Of a DNA stretch of 53,905 bases, positions 47,185 to 53,905 are shown piece after piece. Under the pieces are notes generated by a model. It searched no databases and was not told the origin of the DNA. It worked only from the letters and a program-made list of their open reading frames with translations. Made by a program: the position numbers and the translations under genes. The number at the start of each line of letters is the position of its first letter. The stretch's first letter is position 1. This DNA is from an uncultured Mailhella sp. (GTDB lineage Bacteria; Desulfobacterota; Desulfovibrionia; Desulfovibrionales; Desulfovibrionaceae), in contig NZ_CANRLT010000006.1 in assembly GCF_947631555.1 (NCBI RefSeq), forward strand, positions 1 through 53,905, given 5' to 3'.

Positions 47185-49185
47185 ATGAAAAAGATCCTTT
47201 ACTGGTTCGGAGGCATAGCTATTGTACTCGCCACAGGAGCATTTGCGGCCGTTCAGCTGATCGATGCTGCCTTCATCGGCGAAAAAATTTCCGCTGCGGT
47301 GAAAGACGCCACGGGAACGCCTCTTGAATTTTCCTCCGCACCGTCTGTCACGCTTCTGCCTCCTGGCCTCGCGTTCGATGAAGTCCGCTGGGAGGCCGTA
47401 ACGGACGGAAAAGGCGCGCGCTTTGTGGCAAAAGGCGGAAGTGCGCGCGTAGCGCTTGCTCCGCTCCTGCATGGCTCTCTGGTGATCGCCGAAGTGACGC
47501 TGGACACCCCTGCCGTTGACGCATTCCTGCCCGAATCCCAAGCCGTGCCTGAAACAGACGCACACTCTTCCGCATCAGGGGAAACTACGGAACTGCCAAC
47601 ATCCCTGCCCTTCGCGCTGGAAAAACTGACGGTGAACAGAGGAAGCCTCTCCTGTACCCTGGGTGCACAGCGTTACCGTATCAAGGACTTCAATCTCTCC
47701 GTTCTCAACCTGCGCAGCGATGAGGACGCCGATCTCTCCTGTGCCTTCAGCTACGCCCTTTCCCTGATGGACGAAGAAATGAGCGGCGATCTTGCCCTCT
47801 CCGCCAAGGCCAATCTGTTCACGGCCAGCCCCTCCGTCCGTGAGGTATCTCTCAAACTGACGCCCCGCGGCTCCACGCTTCCAGCAACTCTCGGTCCATT
47901 ACAGCTCAGCGGAGGCGCGAACTTCGACCCGCAGACGCAGCTTCTGTCGCTGAAAGACCTCTCCATGACGCTGCCCACCGCCAGTACGGACTTCAGTGGA
48001 ACGATCAACCTGAAAGACCTGTCGGCGCAGGGAGCGTTCCGTCTGAACGCCCCGCCGCGCGCTCTGGCCGCCCTGTTCGGGATAACGCTGCCCGCCCGCG
48101 ACCCGGATCGCTTCGTACTCAAGGGAAACATCGCGGCCTCGAAGCGAAGCCTCGCGCTTTCAGGCATGGCAGGAACTCTGGATGATACTCCGCTCAAGTC
48201 CGATCTGAGCCTCGCCTTCGGAGACGTCCCTTCCGTAAAGGGAACACTGAGCGTGGGGGATGCGGATCTGGATGCCCTTCTGCCTCAACCTTCCGCCCAG
48301 AAAAAATCCGCCCAGGAAAAATCCGCCCAGAAAAAGCCCCGCACGGAAAATTCCGAGCAGCAAAAGGCTGCCGCCCAGCAAGACCGTCTTCTGCCGGTTC
48401 TTGACCTTGGCATGGATATGGCCTCGCTGCACTGGCACGGACTGAAGGCTCGGGACATTCAGCTCGTCCTCCGCGGCGCTCAGGGGAAGTACACTCTGGA
48501 AAAGTTTGCGGTCTCACTGGAAAGCGGCGGAACGCTGACCTCATCCGGGCGCGCGGATCTGAACAGCGGCGACTCTTCCCTCGTGCTCAGCGCAAAAGAC
48601 TTCCGCATCGGACCCATTATGGAAGCTCTGGGGAAGGGACGCGACGTTGAAGGAACGGCGCACGCTGAGGCCAGCCTGACGGCAAGCGGCAAAAGCGTTG
48701 AAGCACTCATGGCCAGCCTTTCCGGTTCGGGCAAGCTGAGTGCCGGGGACCTCAATGTCAGGGCTTTGACGGAAACGCTGCAAAGCGTGCCGGTGTTCAA
48801 GAATATCGCGTCTTCGGCCTTCGCCCAAGTGAATGCACCCTTCACGGCCTCCAAGGGCATTCTGACCTTCTCTCCGGTGACGGCCACCTCGGAAGCGTTC
48901 AAGGCCAGGGCCACCGCCACGGTCAACCTGCCCAGGCAGTACCTGCAGGGTGCGGTCACTGTCAGCGCCTTGGGAATGGACGTACCCGTCAACATTGAGG
49001 GTCCGCTGGTGAACCTCTCGTATTCTCTGGATCCCCGCTTCACCGTGAACGTTCTCAAGGGCGTGGGTGAAGCCGTCCTGAACGGAGGAAAAGATGCCGG
49101 TTCTCTTGCCGTGGACACGGGCAAGGACACTGAAAAGGCCGTCAAGGACGTGGGCAGGGCACTCAAAAGCCTGTTCCGCCGCTAA
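47185..49185 (+). CDS. AsmA-family envelope protein
   Basis: A 666-residue protein with one N-terminal membrane anchor (ILYWFGGIAIVLATGAFAAV) and a long beta-rich periplasmic part ending in an AsmA C-terminal domain (LDLGMDMASLHWHGLKARDI through SYSLDPRFTVNVLKGVG). AsmA-like proteins are VPS13/bridge-type proteins implicated in phospholipid transport and outer-membrane assembly. Residues about 369-406 are a low-complexity Gln/Lys/Ser/Ala linker encoded by a 15-bp tandem repeat. AAGGAGG precedes the ATG. Confidence 0.87.
   Translation: MKKILYWFGGIAIVLATGAFAAVQLIDAAFIGEKISAAVKDATGTPLEFSSAPSVTLLPPGLAFDEVRWEAVTDGKGARFVAKGGSARVALAPLLHGSLVIAEVTLDTPAVDAFLPESQAVPETDAHSSASGETTELPTSLPFALEKLTVNRGSLSCTLGAQRYRIKDFNLSVLNLRSDEDADLSCAFSYALSLMDEEMSGDLALSAKANLFTASPSVREVSLKLTPRGSTLPATLGPLQLSGGANFDPQTQLLSLKDLSMTLPTASTDFSGTINLKDLSAQGAFRLNAPPRALAALFGITLPARDPDRFVLKGNIAASKRSLALSGMAGTLDDTPLKSDLSLAFGDVPSVKGTLSVGDADLDALLPQPSAQKKSAQEKSAQKKPRTENSEQQKAAAQQDRLLPVLDLGMDMASLHWHGLKARDIQLVLRGAQGKYTLEKFAVSLESGGTLTSSGRADLNSGDSSLVLSAKDFRIGPIMEALGKGRDVEGTAHAEASLTASGKSVEALMASLSGSGKLSAGDLNVRALTETLQSVPVFKNIASSAFAQVNAPFTASKGILTFSPVTATSEAFKARATATVNLPRQYLQGAVTVSALGMDVPVNIEGPLVNLSYSLDPRFTVNVLKGVGEAVLNGGKDAGSLAVDTGKDTEKAVKDVGRALKSLFRR
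48292..48336 (+). repeat. Three tandem 15-bp repeats inside the AsmA-like gene
   Basis: Units of TCCGCCCAGAAAAAA with one or two changes encode Ser-Ala-Gln-Lys/Glu-Lys. Unit number changes would stay in frame. Confidence 0.85.
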
Positions 49186-49334
49186 CCGCGCTGCGTAACA
49201 AAAAACACGCTCCGCTGAAACGCTTCCGCCTTTCAGGGCTGGGCTGCGGCGTTCCTTTTCTTAAAGTCCGTCAGGTGAGTCAGTGTTCCGGGAAACGACC
49301 TCCGCAGGACTTCGACTCTTCCCCGGAAACGCCG

Positions 49335-51785
49335 TCAGGCTCTTCTTCGCGTCCGCGTCTTGAAGCTGTGTTCCGCAAGCCAGCCCAGCTCCTGAAGCCG
49401 GACGTCCACCTTGTCGAACAGGGAGCCGCGGGTGAACGAGCCGTTCTTCAGACGGCGGCCTGCGGGGAGACCTGTAAGCAGTTCCAGGGCTTCGCTGATG
49501 TGTGTCACCGGATAGATGGCGAAGCGGCCTGTGCGCACCGCCTCGACAACCTGCTCGTCCAGCATGAGATGTTCAACGTTGTCCCGCGGCAGAATAACGC
49601 CCTGCTCCCCTGTCAGGCCGCGGCGTGAACAGAGCTGAAAGAAGCCCTCGATCTTGCGGGTGACGCCGCCCACGGCCATAATTTGTCCCGACTGGCTCAC
49701 CGCGCCGGTGAATGCCAGAGAAAGGCGGATGGGCACATCGGATATCGCTGAAAGCAGCGCCGCCAGCTCCGCGCCGGAAGCGGAATCGCCCTCAATGCCG
49801 GTATAGCTCTGCTCAAAACAGAGACTGCCGGTGAGGACGAGTGGCTTGTTGTACGCGAACTGCGCCGTCAGGTAACTCTTCAGAATCATCATGGCCTTGG
49901 TGTGGATAGGGCCGCCCAGCTCTGCCTCGCGCTCAAGATCGATGATGCCTCCGTGCCCGACGCCCACGGTACAGGAAATCTGGTGCGGCAAACCAAATTC
50001 ATATGCTCCGCTCATGGTGACGGCCAGCCCGTTCACCCGCCCGACTTCTGCGCCGGTTGTGCGGATCTTGATAAGATCGCGGTCGTACTCCTCCATGAAC
50101 AGTTCTTCCACAAAGTCCGAGCGGCGGCGGCGAGCCTTGAGCGCGGTCTGAAGGCAGTCCGCATCCACCATATCCAGCCCGCGCATGGAGGCCGTTGCCG
50201 AGGCTTCGATGAGCGTCTCCCGCATGAGCGGAAAACGCAGCGAGAGCTTGCGGTGATCTTCGCACAGTTCCGAGCCGTGATCCACAAGGCCTGCCAGCGC
50301 CTCTCTGGAGAAGGGCAGCAAGTCGGCTTCGTCCATGATGCGGGCCAGACGGCAGAGCCAGGAACGCACGGAAGCCGCCGTGCGCTCCGTCTCCGAAACC
50401 ATCTGCGCCTTAATCTTGAACAGCTTGGAAAACCGTTCGTCCCGCTCCAGAAGTGCCTCGTAAAGCTCATCGTCGCCGATGAGAATAACCTTGACGTTCA
50501 GCGGAAGAGGCTCTGGCTCGATGCCCTTGACCCGTGAGGTATCATACATGTCAAGGTCTTCAATACGCGCCACGCCGGAGCGCAGGGCACGCACCAGTCC
50601 TTCCCAGGCGCCGGGGTTTGCCAGCACGTCACCGGCGTGCAGGATGAGATAACCGCCGTTGGCGCGATGCAGCGCACCTGCCTTGATGAGCGTGAAATCC
50701 GTGACCAGCGCACCCATCTCCGACTCTCTCTCTATCGCGCCCAGCAGATTGGAGAAGGTCGGATGATTTTCCACCACCACGGGCGCCCCGTGGGTTTGCC
50801 CGTTGTCCACCAGAACATGTACCTCATAGCGGTACAGTCCGGCTTCGACCGGAGTCTGGGAAGCGTCGGGACGTGCGCCGGCAAACAGCATCTCGCGGGG
50901 CAGAAAGGCTTCGGGATGCTGGAGAATGTCCCGGCGCAGGCTGTCAAAAAAAACATCCAGTGCGTCACCGCCGCTCCCGCATCCGGCAATGCGGCAGGCT
51001 TTTTCCCGCACTGGCAGGACAAAACGGTCAAAGGCTGAGGCCAGCACGTCTTCTTCAAGCTTTTTTTCTTTCTGACGAAATTCCTTTTCCAGCAGGGCAA
51101 GGCGGTGCACCTGCGGCCCCATGCGCTGAAGCAGGTGATCGCCCTTGCGCTTTACGCTGCGGCGGGTGACGGCGTCCACATGGGCCAGTTCTTCATCGCT
51201 CATGCGTTTGCCGTCTATCAGCGGAAACAGGGAAAGGCTGCCCGGATCGTCTGCTTCCAGAGCGAAGCCGCTGGCTTCGGCCAGGGATTCCAGCTCCTCG
51301 ACTATGGCCGAGCGCTTCTTCTGAAAACGTTCCAGAGCCTCGCTGCGGAGAGCAGAAAAGGCTTCCGAATCCATCTGGCCGGGCATGGTCTCGTGAAGCT
51401 GGCGCAGCGCCCCGGACAGCGCCTTTTTGAGCTGCCGCCCCTGCCCCGCAGGAAGCTGGATGAGGATGGGGCGGTCTTCATCCTCAAAATTATTGACATA
51501 CAGAATATCCGGGGGAGTGGCCTCGTGCCGGGCCATCTCGTCGAGCATCTCACAGACCATATAGGTGCGGCCAAGGTCGGGAGAGCCGGAAACATAGACA
51601 TTATAGCCAGAGCTGCGGACATGCAGAGCCAGCTCCAGAGCTTCAAGCGCACGAACCTGCGCCGGGCGGCGGCGTCCCTTTCTGGGAATGAGCCGGCTGT
51701 CCTCCCAGGGGATGCGTTCCACGGACCAGCGAGGGTGGAGCTTATCAGCGGGGAGCGATGGTATCGAACGAAGAGCAGGACTCAT
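49335..51785 (-). CDS. Lon-related ATP-dependent protease (S16 family, LonB/YcbZ-like)
   Basis: An 816-residue protein. The C-terminal S16 protease domain has the Ser668-Lys711 dyad (IEGDSASGAELA; GGVTRKIEGF). The AAA part carries a divergent Walker A, SGSPDLGRTY (66-75), with Arg where Lys is usual, as in several members of this Lon-like branch. HRANGGYLILHAGDVL and DVKVILIGDDELY-type segments cover the ATPase core, with a large helical insertion at about 110-300. No N-terminal LON domain is present, so it is not housekeeping Lon. Substrates are unknown. GAGGA precedes the ATG. It may share a transcript with hemC upstream. Confidence 0.9.
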   Translation of the reverse strand: MSPALRSIPSLPADKLHPRWSVERIPWEDSRLIPRKGRRRPAQVRALEALELALHVRSSGYNVYVSGSPDLGRTYMVCEMLDEMARHEATPPDILYVNNFEDEDRPILIQLPAGQGRQLKKALSGALRQLHETMPGQMDSEAFSALRSEALERFQKKRSAIVEELESLAEASGFALEADDPGSLSLFPLIDGKRMSDEELAHVDAVTRRSVKRKGDHLLQRMGPQVHRLALLEKEFRQKEKKLEEDVLASAFDRFVLPVREKACRIAGCGSGGDALDVFFDSLRRDILQHPEAFLPREMLFAGARPDASQTPVEAGLYRYEVHVLVDNGQTHGAPVVVENHPTFSNLLGAIERESEMGALVTDFTLIKAGALHRANGGYLILHAGDVLANPGAWEGLVRALRSGVARIEDLDMYDTSRVKGIEPEPLPLNVKVILIGDDELYEALLERDERFSKLFKIKAQMVSETERTAASVRSWLCRLARIMDEADLLPFSREALAGLVDHGSELCEDHRKLSLRFPLMRETLIEASATASMRGLDMVDADCLQTALKARRRRSDFVEELFMEEYDRDLIKIRTTGAEVGRVNGLAVTMSGAYEFGLPHQISCTVGVGHGGIIDLEREAELGGPIHTKAMMILKSYLTAQFAYNKPLVLTGSLCFEQSYTGIEGDSASGAELAALLSAISDVPIRLSLAFTGAVSQSGQIMAVGGVTRKIEGFFQLCSRRGLTGEQGVILPRDNVEHLMLDEQVVEAVRTGRFAIYPVTHISEALELLTGLPAGRRLKNGSFTRGSLFDKVDVRLQELGWLAEHSFKTRTRRRA

Positions 51786-51854
51786 GCAGATTCCTCACAA
51801 AGAGCGGCTCCCAATCGTCAGAAAGGGTAAAAAGCAGGGCGGCACGGGAGCCTG

Positions 51855-52787
51855 TCACTCTGCAGAATACAATTCACGGAGAACGGCGCCGGCGCCCTGA
51901 TTCAGCAGTTCTTCTGCCAATGCCGTGCCCAGGTTCCCGGCAGACTCCGGCGCTGCGCGGCCCCGCCTCTCGCCGCGGAAGATTTTTTGGCCCTGTGGGT
52001 CGGCCACAAGACCGGAAAGCGTCAGCTCCTCCCCGTTCAGGACGGCATGCGCCGCAATGGGAACCTGACATCCGCCGTCCAGCCGGCGCAGAAAGGCGCG
52101 TTCCGCAGACACACAGAGGCGCGTGGGCTCGTGTTCAAGAAAGGCAACAGAGGACTGAACGTCCTCGCGGCCGGCGCGGATCTCCACGCCAAGTGCGCCC
52201 TGCCCCACGGCGGGCAGGAAGGCCGGAGGCGCAAGCTCCTCCTGAAACGATGCGGCGAGACCAAGCCGCTTCACTCCAGCGCTGGCCAGAATCACGGCAT
52301 CGTACCGGCCTTCCTTCATTTTGCGCAAGCGCGTTTCCACGTTGCCGCGCAGCATCGTAACCTGAAGATCGGGACGCAGCGCGAGCACCTGGGCCTGACG
52401 GCGCAAAGAGCTTGTGCCCACAACTGCGCCTCTGGGCAGGCTATGCAGCGCAGCGTATTTTTCCGAAAGAAAAAGATCCGTGCAGATCTCCCGTTCCGGC
52501 ACCGCTCCCAGCACAAGACCTTCCGGCAGAATCATGGGCACGTCCTTCATGCTGTGAACAGCAAGGTCGGCCTGACCGGAGAGCAGCGCCTCTTCGATTT
52601 CCTTGACGAACAGCCCCTTGCCGCCCACCTTGGCCAGCGGCACGTCCAGAATCACGTCGCCTCTGGTCTTGAGGACGAGCAGATCCACGTCCAAAGCGGG
52701 ATACCGCTGCCGGAGCTGGGAGCGGATATGCTCAGCCTGCCACAGAGCCAGCGCGCTGCCCCGCGTTGCGATGACCATTTTTTTCAT
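51855..52787 (-). CDS. hemC: Hydroxymethylbilane synthase (porphobilinogen deaminase)
   Basis: A 310-residue enzyme joining four porphobilinogen units in haem, sirohaem and B12 synthesis. Cys240 in [11 protein letters not shown] carries the dipyrromethane cofactor; [34 protein letters not shown] and [10 protein letters not shown] are the conserved blocks. The ATG at 52787 follows GGAG; a longer frame upstream is not credible. It feeds sirohaem needed for sulfite reduction, if the host is a sulfate or sulfite reducer. Confidence 0.96.
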   Translation of the reverse strand: MKKMVIATRGSALALWQAEHIRSQLRQRYPALDVDLLVLKTRGDVILDVPLAKVGGKGLFVKEIEEALLSGQADLAVHSMKDVPMILPEGLVLGAVPEREICTDLFLSEKYAALHSLPRGAVVGTSSLRRQAQVLALRPDLQVTMLRGNVETRLRKMKEGRYDAVILASAGVKRLGLAASFQEELAPPAFLPAVGQGALGVEIRAGREDVQSSVAFLEHEPTRLCVSAERAFLRRLDGGCQVPIAAHAVLNGEELTLSGLVADPQGQKIFRGERRGRAAPESAGNLGTALAEELLNQGAGAVLRELYSAE

Positions 52788-52857
52788 GAAAAGGCTCCGA
52801 ACATCCAGAGAGCGGCCTTCCCCCCGCAAGCTGCCGGAGAAGGCCGGAAAAAACGCC

Positions 52858-53094
52858 TCAGTGCCCGCAGGTGGCGCAGCTGCCGCCGGAGCAGCCGGCG
52901 CAGCCCCCGGAACAGCCTCCGGACGGGACGGGAGCACCGCTGTCTCCGCTCGAACCGTAATGGCAGCAGCAGCGGGAAATCAGCTTTTCCGTTTCCGCAG
53001 AGCGGCAGACCGGGCAGGCAGGAACTTCGCCCCCGGATACCAGTTCTTCAAAGGTGTGTCCGCAGGTTTTGCAGCGATATTCATAAATAGGCAT
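52858..53094 (-). CDS. FmdB-family zinc-ribbon protein with Gly/Cys-rich tail
   Basis: A 78-residue protein. The N-terminal FmdB domain [21 protein letters not shown], with CPVCRS forming the second half of the zinc ribbon, occupies residues 1-42. The tail is a Gly/Ser/Cys-rich stretch with nine cysteines ([28 protein letters not shown]). FmdB proteins are putative regulators, first seen near formamidase genes. GAGGAG precedes the ATG; upstream reading frame overlaps gmhA and is not real. Confidence 0.9.
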   Translation of the reverse strand: MPIYEYRCKTCGHTFEELVSGGEVPACPVCRSAETEKLISRCCCHYGSSGDSGAPVPSGGCSGGCAGCSGGSCATCGH

Positions 53095-53098
53095 GGAA

Positions 53099-53710
53099 CT
53101 ATTCTCCTCTACGGCTCGTGAGAGCCTGCACGTTTTCAAAAAGATACCAGTCGATAAGACGACACAGAAGGTGCATACAGGCTTCATGCATCTCCTGAAT
53201 AAGCGGCGTGTTCGTGCCGGGCACGTCCAGCAGATGATCACAGAGTTCGGCCATCCTGCCGCCTCCGCGCCCGGTCAGACCTATCGTTACCATGCCGAGG
53301 GCACGGGCGGCCGCCAGGGCCTTTACCACGTTGGCGCTGTTCCCGGACGTGGAAAAGGCCACGAGAACATCGCCCTCCTTTCCCAATCCGTTCACCTGAC
53401 GGGCGAAAACCTCATCGTAGCCGTAGTCGTTGCCCACGGCCGTAAGCGCGGACGTGTCCACCGTCAGCGCCACTGCAGGCAGAGAAGGCCGTTCCAGCAG
53501 AAAGCGGCCCAAGAGTTCGCCGGTCATATGCTGGGCGTCCGCCGCGCTGCCGCCGTTGCCGCAGACCAGTATCTTGCCGCCGCGGGCAAGGCATCCCGCC
53601 ATGGTCAGCGCCGCAGCGTTAAGTACGGGCGCGCAGCTCTCCAGAAAGGAAACACGCAGGCGAGCGCCTTCTTCGGCATAGTCATGGATGAAGTCGAGGG
53701 CGTTATTCAT
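53099..53710 (-). CDS. gmhA: Phosphoheptose isomerase (sedoheptulose-7-phosphate isomerase)
   Basis: A 203-residue SIS-domain enzyme of the GmhA type that makes D-glycero-D-manno-heptose 7-phosphate for LPS core heptose. [21 protein letters not shown] and [12 protein letters not shown] are the phosphosugar-binding loops; IGLTGRGGG and [17 protein letters not shown] complete the active site with the usual Glu and His. GGAG precedes the ATG at 53710. It ends four bases before fmdB. The remaining bases 53711-53905 show no supported feature. Confidence 0.92.
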   Translation of the reverse strand: MNNALDFIHDYAEEGARLRVSFLESCAPVLNAAALTMAGCLARGGKILVCGNGGSAADAQHMTGELLGRFLLERPSLPAVALTVDTSALTAVGNDYGYDEVFARQVNGLGKEGDVLVAFSTSGNSANVVKALAAARALGMVTIGLTGRGGGRMAELCDHLLDVPGTNTPLIQEMHEACMHLLCRLIDWYLFENVQALTSRRGE

Positions 53711-53905
53711 GGCAGCTCCGCAGGGTTGGCGTTCAATGTTCAGACAGGGCAACGATCCGCATCTTCTGAATGTTGGACTTTACTCCAATCTTTCCCCTCT
53801 GACAATGGCAAGGCTCCGGCTCCGGCGGCAGACAGTTTTCTGATTGCAGGCGGGCTGGCTTTGACGTACAAGAAAGACATGTGCGCCTATTCCCGCTTTC
53901 TCCTG

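Overview
The window looks like a stretch of a Desulfovibrionaceae-type chromosome (a Desulfovibrio/Bilophila relative). That placement is inferred from overall gene content and moderately high G+C housekeeping genes; no 16S or other decisive marker is present. It combines ordinary housekeeping blocks with three accessory regions.

Region 1 (about 1-12.9 kb, minus strand) is the most interesting part. It is a tightly packed run of twelve genes: an aminotransferase-glycosyltransferase fusion, two KAS III-like synthases, two acyl carrier proteins, two short-chain reductases, an AAC(3)-like N-acyltransferase, an esterase, a free-standing amino-acid adenylation enzyme, a left-handed beta-helix acetyltransferase and a formyltransferase. 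Together these suggest synthesis of an unusual acyl or aminoacyl group that decorates an amino sugar on a surface glycan. The last gene carries a perfect (TC)21 dinucleotide tract between its two domains. At 21 units the C-terminal domain is out of frame; 19 or 22 units would restore one 312-residue protein. This is a strong candidate for slipped-strand phase variation of a terminal formylation step. A 25-bp perfect inverted repeat enclosing 139 bp lies upstream of the operon promoter.

Region 2 (13.0-15.9 kb) has an AbiEii-type nucleotidyltransferase with a small partner gene, flanked by two direct copies of a structured ~155-bp repeat, followed by an AAA/DUF4143 ATPase. Related copies of the repeat lie at 0.8 kb and 37.4 kb. 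Each, read on the minus strand, ends in a ribosome-binding site and an ATG, so the family looks like a mobile or duplicated 5' leader.

Housekeeping blocks follow: two-subunit class I fumarase with two Tat-exported enzymes (16.2-19.6 kb); cbpA-cbpM-clpB chaperones (19.8-23.7 kb); tyrS with a small beta-grasp protein (23.9-25.5 kb); FMN riboswitch-ribB (25.7-26.6 kb); a GT2 glycosyltransferase, diaminopimelate dehydrogenase, aspartase and feoAB (26.7-33.3 kb); an orphan oligopeptide ABC ATPase; tRNA-Leu; and metY-metA for methionine synthesis through O-acetylhomoserine.

Region 3 (37.4-46.1 kb) contains a radical SAM enzyme paired with an unusual 873-residue GNAT-TraB-GNAT fusion, tRNA-Glu, an SGNH hydrolase, tRNA-Arg, a decayed Mu-like tail-gene fragment with an antisense membrane-protein gene, and an AT-rich MsbA-like ABC exporter. 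The window closes with a phosphodiesterase, an AsmA-like protein, a Lon-like protease, hemC, an FmdB zinc-ribbon protein and a GmhA-like isomerase. No CRISPR array, rRNA or complete insertion sequence was seen.
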